Positions 1 through 9,824 of a stretch of 64,000 bases of DNA are shown here, piece after piece. Source of the stretch: Bacteroidota bacterium (GTDB lineage Bacteria > Bacteroidota > Bacteroidia > Chitinophagales > Saprospiraceae). The stretch is taken from NCBI GenBank assembly GCA_030147525.1, contig JASBVF010000047.1, positions 237,019 to 301,018 on the forward strand. Direction: 5' to 3'. The position numbers were made by a program, and so were the translations under genes. The notes beneath the pieces were generated by a model. It made no database searches. It saw nothing but the letters and a program-made list of their open reading frames with translations, and had not been told where the DNA came from. Position 1 is the stretch's first letter, and every line of letters starts with the position of its first letter.

Positions 1-464
1 TAGCAGAGGAAATAAAATTACTTTCTTTGTACATCGAACTGGAGCTAATGCGATTTGAAGATAAATTTCACGCTGAGATTCAGGTAGATGATGAGATTGA
101 CGTCCATTCCTGTGAAATTCCATCGGTGTTAATTCAACCATTTGTTGAAAATGCCATCAATCATGGCCTTTTTCATAAAAATTCCAAAGGCAAATTATTG
201 GTCCGTTTCTCTGATGAGGAAGACGGCGCCGTAACTTGCATCGTTGAAGACAATGGCATAGGCAGGCGCAGGGCTCAAACACTAAAAGAAAACTCAAGTC
301 GTCACCGGCACAAATCAATTGGGACGCAGCTGGTGAGAGAGCGCCTCGAAGTGCTTAAACAAATGGATGCGCTGAATATTCAATTTGAGATAGAAGATGT
401 TGATGATCCTGAAACCGGGCAAACAGGAACCCGGGTGATTATTAAAGTTCCGTACCTCGATTGA
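1..464 (+). CDS. LytS/YehU-type sensor histidine kinase, C-terminal part (5' end outside window)
   Basis: The reading frame is open from the left edge of the window, so only the C-terminal end of the protein is seen. The first residues (AEEIKLLSLYIELELMRF) match the end of the His_kinase domain of LytS-type kinases, where a leucine-rich helix leads into a conserved LE..RF. The ATPase domain follows: N box PFVENAINHG, G1 box VEDNGIGRRRA and a closing GTRVIIKVPY strand. In this family the kinase phosphorylates a LytTR response regulator, and one is encoded 193 bp downstream on the same strand, so the two are probably a pair. The sensor part cannot be assessed. Confidence 0.9.
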   Translation, partial: AEEIKLLSLYIELELMRFEDKFHAEIQVDDEIDVHSCEIPSVLIQPFVENAINHGLFHKNSKGKLLVRFSDEEDGAVTCIVEDNGIGRRRAQTLKENSSRHRHKSIGTQLVRERLEVLKQMDALNIQFEIEDVDDPETGQTGTRVIIKVPYLD

Positions 465-657
465 GCGGCGGTAATATTTTTTGAAACTGCTCTTACAAAA
501 AATTAAGCCTTAAAAATCCGGAGTGAAAACCCTCTTGAAAGCTAAAATCCTGAAGGCCAGCTACTTACAGAATTTAGTGGCTGGGGTCTCTTTAGGTGAA
601 AACCGTTTGGACGATCGGTATGAAACCGGTTTGGCGTGATTAATAAAAAGAGATGAA

Positions 658-1404
658 ATGACTGTAAGTGCAGTGTTGATTGATGACGAAGACAAGGCTT
701 TACAAGTTTTGAAACAAAAGCTCGCCACCTACTGTCCTCAAATTGAGGTCAAAGGAGTAGCTTCTTCCTCGGCTGAAGGATATGAACTCATCAATAGTCT
801 TAAACCACAACTCGTATTTCTGGATGTAGCCATGCCTGAAGAGAGCGGGTTTGACTTGCTGAAACGCCTCCCCCAACTTGATTTCGAAATAATTTTTGTA
901 ACCGGTTTCAATAATTATGCGCTTGACGCTATTCGTTTCAGCGCCATCGGTTACATTCTTAAACCTGTTGAGAATGAGGATCTGATCGCAGTTGTTCAGA
1001 AAGCAGTGCAACGCATTACAGAAAAGCTGGACTCGGAACGCAACCGGCGCCTCCTGGAAAACCTGTTGAACCCGGGCCACGTTCGCAACCGGATCGGCAT
1101 TCCTACAGAGGCAGGCTTGGAGTTCGTTCCGACAGATGAGATTGTTCGTTGCGAAGGTTTTCAAAAGTACACCAAGGTGCACATACTGGGCAGAAAAGAA
1201 ACACTTAGTTCCTACAACATTGGCGAATTCAGAAAGCTGTTGGAGAATTACGGCTTTTTTGCCATTCACAAATCACACCTTATTAATATGCTCCACATCA
1301 AGCGGTACGATAAAGAAGGAACCGTTTTTATGGTAGATGGCTCTCCCGTTCCGGTTTCCAGACGCAAAAAGCACGAGTTTTTGGAATTGCTTACCCGATT
1401 GTGA
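658..1404 (+). CDS. LytTR-family response regulator
   Basis: A 248-residue two-domain DNA-binding regulator. The receiver domain (about 1-125) has the acidic pair D9/D10, phospho-acceptor D56 in VFLDVAMP, T82 and K102 (ILKPVE). The LytTR DNA-binding domain covers about 140-245, with the typical FFAIHKSHLINM and PVPVSRRKK stretches. It lies directly behind a LytS-type kinase and probably receives phosphate from it. Its targets are not evident. The family usually binds paired direct repeats upstream of target promoters. The assignment is secure; the specific role is unknown. Confidence 0.95.
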   Translation: MTVSAVLIDDEDKALQVLKQKLATYCPQIEVKGVASSSAEGYELINSLKPQLVFLDVAMPEESGFDLLKRLPQLDFEIIFVTGFNNYALDAIRFSAIGYILKPVENEDLIAVVQKAVQRITEKLDSERNRRLLENLLNPGHVRNRIGIPTEAGLEFVPTDEIVRCEGFQKYTKVHILGRKETLSSYNIGEFRKLLENYGFFAIHKSHLINMLHIKRYDKEGTVFMVDGSPVPVSRRKKHEFLELLTRL

Positions 1405-1640
1405 AATAAATATCTTCCGAATTCGGAAAGCAGGTTGCCGGGAAATTACCTTTTATTACCGTTGATGCTTAGTTACAACCCGTTACTCCGATGGCTGTAG
1501 TCATAGCGTTCAATTTACCTTTACTTTGTGGCACCTGATGAAAATTACTTGGGATAATTAATATCTAAGATGCTATCTGTTTTTCCTCAAGAAACCAAAT
1601 CAGTCATTTTAAGCGTCGGATAACCAAATGGATTTTTAGC

Positions 1641-1680
1641 AAAGAATGCCGGGATCTTTTCCCGGCATTCTTTTTTTTAT
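1641..1680 (+). terminator. Rho-independent terminator after the two-component genes
   Basis: A perfect stem (AAGAATGCCGGGA pairing with TCCCGGCATTCTT) with a short loop is followed by a run of T. It lies 237 bp after the response-regulator stop codon and upstream of the nqr promoter, separating the two transcription units. The rest of 1405-1904 holds no gene I can support. Confidence 0.85.
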
Positions 1681-1765
1681 TTGTTTAAACTATTTAAACA
1701 AAGTCTAAATAGCACCTACATTCAAGTTTGCCTTTGCCTTGTCTTTCCTAAAATCAAACCTTTTA

Positions 1766-1773
1766 TAACTTTG
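1766..1773 (+). promoter_or_regulatory. Bacteroidota-type -7 box (TAACTTTG) for the nqr operon
   Basis: TAACTTTG fits the Bacteroidota TAnnTTTG -7 element exactly. A -33 TTTG at the preferred spacing is only partly matched (CTTTC around 1743-1747). Transcription would start near 1780 and give a leader of about 125 nt ahead of nqrA. It is the best promoter match between the terminator at 1641-1680 and nqrA. Confidence 0.5.
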
Positions 1774-1904
1774 CGGCGCTCATTGAAATGGTTTTGATGA
1801 AAAGAACGCCGTAAGTGGTGAATTCTACTTGCCGTTACTTTAAAATCATTGAAAACGAGTTATTTAACTATTGACCATTTTTCTTCATCTAATAGATTTT
1901 AAGA

Positions 1905-3542
1905 ATGAGAAAGGGTTCTACGAGGCTCCTCCTTATAACTTCCTTCCTGTTTCTTCAGCAATTAGCGCATGCGCAATCAGTCGAAGGCAGCGGTTCCGGC
2001 ACTTTAACTCTGACGCTTTTAGCGATCGTGGTCTTAATTGCCTTTTTTGTCATCATTCAGGTTTCGGACAATTTGCTTCGGATAGAAGCTAAAAAGACCG
2101 GCGTGGAAGGTGCAGAAACAAATTTATCCATCTTCCCAGGAGTGGGTGAGCTTTTCAAAACGAAGGCTCCATCCTATGCCGATGGTGCTGTCATCACCTT
2201 AAGTAAAGGTTTTGACATCAAACTTGAAGGGGCTGCTACAGGCCCGGTTGATGAAAGCGTGAAAGCCAACACGTTCGCAATGCAGCCGCCAAACTTCAGG
2301 GGCGTTTCACCGATTCCTAAAGTAGTGGTAGAAGTCGGAGATACGGTGAAAGCCGGAGATCATCTGTTTTTCGATAAAAAAAATACAGACGTCAAATATG
2401 TTGCACCTGTAAGCGGTGAAGTCATTGCTGTCAACAGGGGCGAACGCCGTGCTATCACAGAAGTGGTGATTTTGGCGGATAAAAATCAGCAATTCCGTGA
2501 ACTTTCTGCTTTCGATCTTGAAAAGGGCAGCCGGGAGGAATTGGTTAACTTTCTGCTCGATTCAGGTGGGTGGTCTTTGCTGCGTCAACGTCCTTACGAC
2601 ATTGTAGCGAACCACACGGAAGTTCCTGATAATATTTTTATCTCAACGTTTGATACTGCCCCACTTGCGCCTAACCAGGATGTAGTGGTGGAAGGCAAGG
2701 GTGAGGCATTCCAGAAAGGGCTCGATGTTTTGAACAAGTTGACAAGTGGAAAAGTGTTTCTTGGCTTGAATGCAAACGGCGAGAAAGCACCTTCGGCTAT
2801 TTTCACGCAAGCCCAGGGAGTAGAGAAACGGTGGTTTCAGGGTAAGCACCCATCCGGTAACGTGGGAATTCAAATTCATCACACCGCACCGCTTACGCCA
2901 AAGTCATGTGTCTGGACGCTGGGCGTGCAGGAGGTTATCACTCTTGGTGCCTTGTTCACAGAGCGCCGCTTTAATGCTGAGCGTGTTGTCGCACTGACCG
3001 GTGCAGAGTTGAATGCACCCAAGTACGTTCGTACTTACATCGGAGCCAACATCGGCGACCTTCTGAAAGATAATCTCACAGATAACCATATCCGGGTTGT
3101 TTCTGGCGATGTGCTGAGCGGACAAACAAAATCAAGTGACGGTTATCTGAATTTTTACGATGATCAGATCACCGAACTGAAGGAAGGCGATTATTATGAC
3201 ATCTTCGGATGGCTGTTGCCGGATCTTTCATCTCCAAGTGCTTCGAAAGCGCTGCCAACCTGGATTTTCCCGGATACAACCTTCAAAGCCGATACGAATA
3301 CTAAAGGTGAAAAGCGTGCTTTCGTCGTGACAGGCCAGTATGAGGAAGTGTTACCGATGGATTTGTATCCGCAGCATTTAATGAAGGCTATCTTGACTAA
3401 CGATTATGAAAAAATGGAAGGTCTGGGCATTCATGAATTGGTAGAAGAAGATATTGCAATTTGTGAATTTACATGCACTTCCAAACAGCCCCTTCAGCAG
3501 ATTCTGCGCAAAGGACTGGACATGATGCATGAACAAGGTTAA
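1905..3542 (+). CDS. nqrA: Na+-translocating NADH:quinone reductase subunit A, with N-terminal signal/TM extension
   Basis: First gene of nqrABCDEF, which encodes the redox-driven Na+ pump of the inner membrane. NqrA proper starts near residue 86 (ITLSKGFDIKLEG, matching the usual N-terminus ITIKKGLDL) and continues to the end. The protein is 545 residues, against about 445 usual in the family. The extra N-terminus holds a signal-peptide-like stretch (RLLLITSFLFLQQLAHAQ) and a hydrophobic segment at about 36-55. Classical NqrA is a peripheral cytoplasmic subunit, so here it may be tethered: cleaved signal, short periplasmic tail, one membrane helix, cytoplasmic NqrA body. The ATG at 1905 is chosen because it gives a well-formed signal; no good start lies near residue 85. 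The next gene starts 62 bp downstream. Confidence 0.95.
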   Translation: MRKGSTRLLLITSFLFLQQLAHAQSVEGSGSGTLTLTLLAIVVLIAFFVIIQVSDNLLRIEAKKTGVEGAETNLSIFPGVGELFKTKAPSYADGAVITLSKGFDIKLEGAATGPVDESVKANTFAMQPPNFRGVSPIPKVVVEVGDTVKAGDHLFFDKKNTDVKYVAPVSGEVIAVNRGERRAITEVVILADKNQQFRELSAFDLEKGSREELVNFLLDSGGWSLLRQRPYDIVANHTEVPDNIFISTFDTAPLAPNQDVVVEGKGEAFQKGLDVLNKLTSGKVFLGLNANGEKAPSAIFTQAQGVEKRWFQGKHPSGNVGIQIHHTAPLTPKSCVWTLGVQEVITLGALFTERRFNAERVVALTGAELNAPKYVRTYIGANIGDLLKDNLTDNHIRVVSGDVLSGQTKSSDGYLNFYDDQITELKEGDYYDIFGWLLPDLSSPSASKALPTWIFPDTTFKADTNTKGEKRAFVVTGQYEEVLPMDLYPQHLMKAILTNDYEKMEGLGIHELVEEDIAICEFTCTSKQPLQQILRKGLDMMHEQG

Positions 3543-3604
3543 TTTTTAATTGCTTGTATTATTTCAACAATTAATTTATCTGACAATTCAACGAATAACG
3601 ATAA

Positions 3605-4873
3605 ATGAATAATTTAGTAGAAAAAGTAAAAAAATTTGAACCGCCAAAGGAGAAGAAGTTTCTTCACACGCTGTTCGATGGATTCTTCACTTTTCTCTTT
3701 ACACCGAATACGGTAACCAAGGGCCCGGGGGTTCACGTTCGTGACAGAATGGACCTCAAGCGTACCATGGTAATGGTGGTGATCGCACTTCAGCTGTGCT
3801 ATCTCTTCGGTACTTATAATATTGGCCATCAGCACTTTGTGGCTTTGGGGCAACATACTGCTTTCCTTGAAGCAGTTCACCTCAAAATCGTATATGGTCT
3901 GATTCAGATCCTTCCAATTTTCGTCGTGACACACGTAGTGGGACTCGGTATTGAGTTCTTTTATGCTGCGAAAAAAGGTCATCCGATCGAGGAAGGCTTT
4001 TTGGTGTCCGGAGCGCTCATTCCTCTCATCATGCCGCCGGATATTCCACTCTGGATTCTGACGCTGGCGATTGCATTTGCAGTGATTCTTGGAAAAGAAG
4101 CATTCGGAGGAACAGGCATGAACGTGGTCAACATTGCGCTGTTGGCTCGTGTGTTCGTTTTCTTTGCTTATCCTACCACCATTTCCGGTGATCAGTGCTG
4201 GGTTTCCGGCATTGAGTATTCCGGTGCGCAGGCAGTCGGCGAAATGTATGGATGGGCACATCATGCCTTTGACTGGCTCTTCAATGGATTAGGTATGTCG
4301 ACCTTTGGAGAAGGGGGAAGGGCCGTTGCTGACGGCTTCACCGGGGCAACACCTTTGGCACTGGCGACCCAGGGCTGGGAAAATGTGACAGCCCATTATT
4401 CGCCTATGCAGATGTTCTGGGGAGCAATTCCTGGTTCCATTGGTGAAACAAGTAAGCCTCTCATCATCATCGGTGCGTTGATGCTTGCAATCACAGGAGT
4501 GGCAAGTTGGAGAATCATGGTTTCGTGCCTGTTTGGAGCCGCTTTCATGGCTATCGTTTTCAACCTTTGGGGCTTCGACAGCTACATGGATATTCCATGG
4601 TATTTCCATTTTTACATAGGTAGCTTCTGGTTTGCAATGGCTTTCATGGCTACTGATCCGGTGACGGCATCAAGTACAAACACCGGAAAGTGGATTTATG
4701 GCTTTGGTATTGGGGCGTTAGGTATCATCATCCGTGTGATGAACCTTGCCTATCCTGAGGGTTGGATGCTTGCAATTTTGTTCATGAACGTTTTTGCGCC
4801 GCTGATTGATCACTATGTGCTGCAAGCCAATATCAATCGCAGGATGAAGCGTGTTAAGCAAGTTGCTGGTTAG
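3605..4873 (+). CDS. nqrB: Na+-translocating NADH:quinone reductase subunit B
   Basis: A 422-residue multi-helix membrane subunit. It carries the covalent FMN attachment motif as TGATPLALAT, with Thr249 the expected phosphoester-linked residue (family consensus S/T-G-A-T). The N-terminus is polar and cytoplasmic, followed by about ten hydrophobic segments. NqrB forms part of the Na+ channel and the quinone site in the known complex. It is the second gene of the operon, 58 bp from nqrC. No flavin transferase gene (apbE) or nqrM lies in the window, so FMN insertion must depend on genes elsewhere. Confidence 0.97.
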   Translation: MNNLVEKVKKFEPPKEKKFLHTLFDGFFTFLFTPNTVTKGPGVHVRDRMDLKRTMVMVVIALQLCYLFGTYNIGHQHFVALGQHTAFLEAVHLKIVYGLIQILPIFVVTHVVGLGIEFFYAAKKGHPIEEGFLVSGALIPLIMPPDIPLWILTLAIAFAVILGKEAFGGTGMNVVNIALLARVFVFFAYPTTISGDQCWVSGIEYSGAQAVGEMYGWAHHAFDWLFNGLGMSTFGEGGRAVADGFTGATPLALATQGWENVTAHYSPMQMFWGAIPGSIGETSKPLIIIGALMLAITGVASWRIMVSCLFGAAFMAIVFNLWGFDSYMDIPWYFHFYIGSFWFAMAFMATDPVTASSTNTGKWIYGFGIGALGIIIRVMNLAYPEGWMLAILFMNVFAPLIDHYVLQANINRRMKRVKQVAG

Positions 4874-4931
4874 TAACTTTTAATCTGGGTAAAGAAAAAC
4901 TATTTCGATTCCTGGTTTTAATTTAAAACAA

Positions 4932-5648
4932 ATGCACAGTAATAAATATATCACGGTTTACACAGTCGCTATGACGCTCATCGTTTCGGTAGTGCTGGCG
5001 ATAATTGTCACTGGTCTCCGTCCCGCACACGAAGCAAATGAAGCTGTATTCAAAAAGCGGGATATCCTGAGTGCTATCAAGAACGAACTACCAGTCGACC
5101 TCGAAAGTATTTCTGATCAGGAGGTTCTCTCGCTTTTTAACGAGCGCATCGAGCAGGTAACGCTGGATGCCAACGGCCAGCCTGTTGAGGGAGTAAAAGC
5201 CGAGACCATCGACATGGCGAAGGAGGAAAAAAAGCCGGAGGCTGAGCGCCTTTACCCTATGTATATTTACAAAGGTGAAAAATCCACTTTTTACCTTGTT
5301 TCCGTAAGAGGTAACGGTCTTTGGGATAAAATATGGGGCACCATCGCTCTTCAGGATGACTTTAACACTATCGCCGGTGTTTCATTCGATCACGTAACGG
5401 AAACAGCGGGTCTCGGGGCTGAGATCAAAGACAGCCCTGCGTTCAAGCAGCAGTTCGTAGGCAAAAAGATCTACAATGACGAGAACGAATTTGTGTCGGT
5501 TGCTGTGGTTAAAGGAGGCATCAAGAAGCCTGAACACCAGGTGGATGCCATTGCCGGTGCTACAATCACGAGCAACGGTGTAACCGAAATGATGGAAAAC
5601 GGGCTGGAAGTATACCTGCCTTATTTTGAAAGTAAAAAAAATAAATAA
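4932..5648 (+). CDS. nqrC: Na+-translocating NADH:quinone reductase subunit C
   Basis: A 238-residue subunit with one N-terminal membrane helix (about 8-28) and a periplasmic FMN-binding domain. The attachment motif reads VDAIAGATITSNGV; Thr211 is the expected FMN-bearing residue, with Ala in place of the more usual Ser before GAT. NqrC relays electrons between the 2Fe-2S/NqrDE iron centre and FMN of NqrB. Length and position in the operon are normal; nqrD follows after 65 bp. Confidence 0.97.
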   Translation: MHSNKYITVYTVAMTLIVSVVLAIIVTGLRPAHEANEAVFKKRDILSAIKNELPVDLESISDQEVLSLFNERIEQVTLDANGQPVEGVKAETIDMAKEEKKPEAERLYPMYIYKGEKSTFYLVSVRGNGLWDKIWGTIALQDDFNTIAGVSFDHVTETAGLGAEIKDSPAFKQQFVGKKIYNDENEFVSVAVVKGGIKKPEHQVDAIAGATITSNGVTEMMENGLEVYLPYFESKKNK

Positions 5649-5713
5649 GCGAAGAGGGCAAGTTCCAAGACTGGCCCGAAATTGCTGAACTGTAAATTCT
5701 TCAATCTAAAGAT

Positions 5714-6412
5714 ATGGCTGAAGTTGAAACTAAAGTAGCTCAGGAAAAAGAACCCTTGTTTGGGAAAAAGGAGCGTCAATTAATCATTGACCCGCTAAAC
5801 GACAATAACCCGATTACTGTACAGGTACTTGGGATTTGCTCGGCCCTTGCAGTGACCACGCTGGTTAAACCGGCGATCATCATGGCCCTTTCTGCAACTT
5901 TCGTAATCGCATTTGCCAACCTGACCATATCGCTGTTGCGTAAAGGTATTCCAAAGCAGATTCGTATGATCGTTCAGCTGGTCGTAATTGCCTTTCTGGT
6001 AACAGTAGTTGAACAAGTGCTGAAAGCCGCCAACTATCCTATCTGGAAGCAGCTGTCTGTTTACATCGGTTTGATCATCACCAACTGTATCGTCATGGGA
6101 AGGCTCGAAGCTTTCGCAATGGCTAACAAGCCCTGGAGGTCATTTCTGGACGGCCTCGGTAACGGTGCAGGCTACGGCATTATCCTCATCATAGTGGCCG
6201 CAGCCAGAGAGCTTTTCGGAAAAGGTAGTCTGATGGGCTTCAACATTATCGGAAACTCATCACAATACCTGATCGATACCACAACGAATTCATTTTTCTC
6301 CTGGTACATGCCTAACAACGTGATGGTACTTCCGGCGGCGGCGTTGTTCGTCATCGGGGTTATCATTTGGGTGCAGCGTGCCCGTAATCAAAAACTCATT
6401 GATGTCAGCTAA
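5714..6412 (+). CDS. nqrD: Na+-translocating NADH:quinone reductase subunit D
   Basis: A 232-residue integral membrane protein with about six hydrophobic segments and the family stretch TNCIVMGRLEAFAMANKPWRS, which includes the conserved Cys that helps hold the intramembrane iron centre with NqrE. The first 25 residues are a charged cytoplasmic extension (KVAQEKEPLFGKKERQ), slightly longer than in the Vibrio protein. It lies between nqrC and nqrE with 55-65 bp spacers. Confidence 0.97.
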   Translation: MAEVETKVAQEKEPLFGKKERQLIIDPLNDNNPITVQVLGICSALAVTTLVKPAIIMALSATFVIAFANLTISLLRKGIPKQIRMIVQLVVIAFLVTVVEQVLKAANYPIWKQLSVYIGLIITNCIVMGRLEAFAMANKPWRSFLDGLGNGAGYGIILIIVAAARELFGKGSLMGFNIIGNSSQYLIDTTTNSFFSWYMPNNVMVLPAAALFVIGVIIWVQRARNQKLIDVS

Positions 6413-6467
6413 CAGGGTTTGGTTGTTTGCTTAAATCCGGGTTTTTCATCTTTCAATTTTTAATAAA

Positions 6468-7076
6468 ATGGGCGATTTACTAAATATATTTCTCAAGTCT
6501 GTTTTCATCGAAAACATGGTACTGGCCTATTTCCTGGGCATGTGCTCTTTTCTTGCGGTTTCCAAATCAGTAAAAACGGCAGTCGGTTTGGGTGCAGCTG
6601 TTATTTTTGTACTCACGTTGACCGTTCCGATTAACTGGGTAATCAACGAGATGGTACTGGGTCCAAACGGGATTTTCAAAACCGATCTTACGTTTTTGCG
6701 TTTTATACTTTTCATTGCGACAATTGCTGCTTCTGTTCAATTGGTGGAAATGGTGGTAGAAAAATTTTCGCCGGCGCTTTACAGTGCTTTGGGTATTTTC
6801 CTTCCGCTGATCACGGTTAACTGCGCAATTCTCGGTGGCGCTTTGTTTATGGTCGCTCGGGAATACGACTTCGCAGAAGCTACGACTTTCGGCTTCGGAT
6901 CGGGTGTGGGTTTTTTCATTGCGATCGTGGTGATGGCGGCAATCCGGGAGAAAATCAGATACAGTGCAGTACCAGCGCCTCTGCGTGGCCTCGGTATCGC
7001 TTTCATTCTGACAGGCCTGATGGGAATGGCTTTTATGAGCCTGATGGGTATCAACCCTGCTAATTACATGAATTAA
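6468..7076 (+). CDS. nqrE: Na+-translocating NADH:quinone reductase subunit E
   Basis: A 202-residue membrane subunit homologous to NqrD/RnfA. Six hydrophobic segments, the N-terminal [21 protein letters not shown] with its conserved Cys, and [10 protein letters not shown] with the second Cys are visible; these Cys and those of NqrD ligate the buried iron centre. The antiparallel NqrD/E pair forms the electron wire through the membrane. nqrF follows after 89 bp. Confidence 0.97.
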   Translation: MGDLLNIFLKSVFIENMVLAYFLGMCSFLAVSKSVKTAVGLGAAVIFVLTLTVPINWVINEMVLGPNGIFKTDLTFLRFILFIATIAASVQLVEMVVEKFSPALYSALGIFLPLITVNCAILGGALFMVAREYDFAEATTFGFGSGVGFFIAIVVMAAIREKIRYSAVPAPLRGLGIAFILTGLMGMAFMSLMGINPANYMN

Positions 7077-7165
7077 ACAGTCATTGGCATTTAGCATTTG
7101 ACATTTAACTGCTGACAGCGTTTTTTGCCAAAATCTAAGCGCCGATAACCAATAGTATAAACACA

Positions 7166-8458
7166 ATGATTCTTCTATTCGACGTAATGTTTGTGGTTTG
7201 GGGAGCAGTCGCATTTACGGCCGTTATCCTCCTGCTCACATTTGGATTGATTGCTGCGCAATCAAAACTTGTACCTCAGGGAGACGTAAAAATTATCATC
7301 AACGGTGATGAAGAAAAGCCCCTCATTGTGAAACCGGGCAGTTCCTTGCTTTCTGCGCTCTCTAATGTAAATGTGTTTCTTCCTTCTGCCTGCGGTGGCG
7401 GGGGAACTTGCGCCATGTGCCGCTGTAAAGTGGATGAAGGTGGCGGCGACGTCCTGCCGACTGAACTTAACCACCTGAGCCGCAAAGAAGTAGCCGAGCA
7501 CGAGCGCCTCGCCTGCCAGGTGAAAGTTCGTTCCGACATGCGCATCCGTGTACCGGAAGAAATTTTCGGTATCAAGAAGTGGGAATGCGAAGTGGTTTCA
7601 AATTACAACGTGGCCACTTTTATCAAAGAATTTGTAGTGAAATTACCGGCCGGTGAAAACCTCGATTTCGAATCCGGTGGATATGTACAAATCGACGTAC
7701 CTGTGATTGAGTGTGATTTCAAGGATATCGATATCACCGCTCACCCTCGTATGACAGATAAAAAACCGGACGAGTACAAGCCGGAATGGGATAAGTTCCA
7801 GATGTGGGGACTCAAAATGAAAAATGACGAGCCACAGTTCCGTGCCTACTCTATGGCCAATCACCCTGCGGAAGGTAATATCGTGATGCTTAACATCCGT
7901 ATTGCTACGCCACCATGGGACAGGGCTGCTAAGACCTGGATGGCAGTTAATCCCGGTGTTTGTTCCAGCTATGTTTTCACCCGTAAACCGGGTGACAAGG
8001 TGACAATTTCCGGTCCTTACGGTGAGTTTTTCATCAAGCCTACCAAGCGTGAAATGGTTTACATCGGTGGTGGCGCCGGTATGGCTCCGCTGCGTTCACA
8101 CATTTTCCACTTGTTCCACACGCAGAAGACCAAAGACCGGAAGGTTAGCTACTGGTATGGTGGCCGTTCTTCCCGTGAATTGTTTTACACTGAAGATTTC
8201 AGGGATATTGAAAAAGATTACGATAACTTCTCCTACCACATTGCGCTTTCTGAGCCAATGCCTGAGGATAACTGGAATGGTCCTGTTGGTTTCATCCACC
8301 AGGTGGTTTACGAAAACTATCTGAAAGACCACCCGGAACCAGAGGAGATCGAATACTACCTCTGCGGACCGCCACTCATGTTGGCAGCCGTTCAGAAAAT
8401 GCTCAGCGACCTCGGTGTGCCGGAGGAAAATATTGCCTTCGACGACTTCGGTAGTTGA
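7166..8458 (+). CDS. nqrF: Na+-translocating NADH:quinone reductase subunit F (NADH entry subunit)
   Basis: A 430-residue subunit that takes electrons from NADH in the cytoplasm. In order: an N-terminal membrane helix (about 5-30); a plant-type 2Fe-2S ferredoxin domain with ligands C76, C82, C85 and C117 ([10 protein letters not shown] ... LACQ); an FAD domain with the RAYSMAN motif; and an NADH domain with [11 protein letters not shown] and a final [10 protein letters not shown]. Length is close to the family norm of about 407-430. It is the last gene of the operon and is followed by a terminator. Confidence 0.97.
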   Translation: MILLFDVMFVVWGAVAFTAVILLLTFGLIAAQSKLVPQGDVKIIINGDEEKPLIVKPGSSLLSALSNVNVFLPSACGGGGTCAMCRCKVDEGGGDVLPTELNHLSRKEVAEHERLACQVKVRSDMRIRVPEEIFGIKKWECEVVSNYNVATFIKEFVVKLPAGENLDFESGGYVQIDVPVIECDFKDIDITAHPRMTDKKPDEYKPEWDKFQMWGLKMKNDEPQFRAYSMANHPAEGNIVMLNIRIATPPWDRAAKTWMAVNPGVCSSYVFTRKPGDKVTISGPYGEFFIKPTKREMVYIGGGAGMAPLRSHIFHLFHTQKTKDRKVSYWYGGRSSRELFYTEDFRDIEKDYDNFSYHIALSEPMPEDNWNGPVGFIHQVVYENYLKDHPEPEEIEYYLCGPPLMLAAVQKMLSDLGVPEENIAFDDFGS

Positions 8459-8478
8459 TCAGATTTTTATCAAAAAAC

Positions 8479-8515
8479 AAAAGCCTGGTTGGATATTCCA
8501 GCCGGGCTTTTGCTT
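8479..8515 (+). terminator. Terminator closing the nqr operon
   Basis: AAAAGCCTGGTTGG and CCAGCCGGGCTTTT pair around an ATATT loop, and the right arm ends in a short T run. It lies 20 bp after the nqrF stop. Confidence 0.8.
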
Positions 8516-8705
8516 TTGGAGCCTATTTAGCTTGTCATCGATTAAAATTCGATTAAGAATGAAGCCACGTTAGATCGGCGCTTGTTCCGGATAGGTATTA
8601 AAATCATCTTTGAAGCGGTTTTGCGGGTTCGGAAACAATGAACCGAAATACAAAACCAAGAATGGGGAGGCACTCCATCTGTTCTGTTGAATTCATTGAT
8701 GCTGA

Positions 8706-9821
8706 ATGAAAATCTATCTGATCCTTTCCGCTTTGTTTTTTATCGCCCAGCCCGCTCAAGCGCAAGCCCAACTCCGGTCTTTGTACGTTTTAACCGCCCA
8801 AACTGACATCATCAGGCATTCTTCCCGTTTCAATTCCATCGGGGATTTACAGACTGGCAATTCGGTGGTCATGGGCATGTACTTCCGAAACAGAACCAAT
8901 CAACCAGTACGGCAGATTTTTACGGGGGTGAATGCAACTTATTATCGCTCAGGGAGTAAGGTGATCGGTAACGGTTGGGCTGCTCAAGGGAGCCTTAATT
9001 TTCCGGTTCTTGGGTGGCGGCAGTTTTCCGGTCTTTGCTCTGCAGGACTTGGTGGTATTTTCATGGAAAAACACTTCCATCCGGTGAGCAATACCGCCAA
9101 TCAGATTATCGGAAGTGCTTTCAATGCTTTTGCAGCTTTGCAATTACAAGCCGAATATCGCTTTCTCCCCCGGTGGGCTCTCACAATGAACGGCGGCCTG
9201 ACCCACATTTCCAACGGGGCCTTTCAACTGCCTAACATTGGCATCAATACCATTCAAAGTGGCCTTGGACTAAACTTTACACCCGCCAGGCTACCTACGG
9301 CAGAAACCATAGGCTATTCGGCAAGGCAAAACCCCAATGAAGTGGCTCAGCCTCAGTCCCGCCGGTTTTCAAACAGCTTAAAAGTTGGTACGGGAAGTTT
9401 TCAGAAAAAAGGATTCAACGGGCAGCAGTTCTGGATGGTGAATGCCGGGGTATTCCAGCACTTTGAAGCATTGAAAAATTTTACGCTCTCGGTTGGCCCC
9501 TCAGTTGAGTACACAAATTACCTGACCAGCCTTCGTGAAAGGCATCCAAATGCTCTGGTAAAAAACAACTACCGGGTCAGTGTCGAGACTGGTATGGATT
9601 GGTTTTTTGAGCACCTTTTTTTGAAAGGGGGAGCCGGATACTACCTGTACAAGCCGGATCTCGCCGTTTCGAAAGAGCATTTTTACTACCGGTTGGCTGC
9701 TAATTATTGTTTTAAAAATACGGCTGACCTTCCACGTAAAACGCCGTTCTTAGGGGTAGGCCTCAAGGCTTACAAAAACGTTGCTCAGCATCCTGAACTT
9801 ACCGGCGGATACCTGTTTTGA
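8706..9821 (+). CDS. PagL-like lipid A 3-O-deacylase / acyloxyacyl hydrolase family outer-membrane protein
   Basis: A 371-residue exported protein with a signal peptide ending near residue 20 (AQPAQAQA). The motif THISNGAF places H167, S169 and N170 in the arrangement of the PagL active site (catalytic His and Ser, then oxyanion-hole Asn). The rest alternates in beta-barrel fashion. PagL enzymes remove the 3-O acyl chain of lipid A in the outer membrane. This protein is about twice the length of Pseudomonas PagL because of an extra C-terminal half with barrel-like strands, as is common in Bacteroidota members. Its stop lies 3 bp from the stop of the convergent amidohydrolase gene. Substrate is inferred from the motif only. 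Confidence 0.75.
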   Translation: MKIYLILSALFFIAQPAQAQAQLRSLYVLTAQTDIIRHSSRFNSIGDLQTGNSVVMGMYFRNRTNQPVRQIFTGVNATYYRSGSKVIGNGWAAQGSLNFPVLGWRQFSGLCSAGLGGIFMEKHFHPVSNTANQIIGSAFNAFAALQLQAEYRFLPRWALTMNGGLTHISNGAFQLPNIGINTIQSGLGLNFTPARLPTAETIGYSARQNPNEVAQPQSRRFSNSLKVGTGSFQKKGFNGQQFWMVNAGVFQHFEALKNFTLSVGPSVEYTNYLTSLRERHPNALVKNNYRVSVETGMDWFFEHLFLKGGAGYYLYKPDLAVSKEHFYYRLAANYCFKNTADLPRKTPFLGVGLKAYKNVAQHPELTGGYLF

Positions 9822-9824
9822 GCC

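Noticed and set aside
3614..4264. 216-codon minus-strand frame opposite nqrB
   Set aside because: Antisense to a well-supported membrane subunit; no signal, motif or start context.
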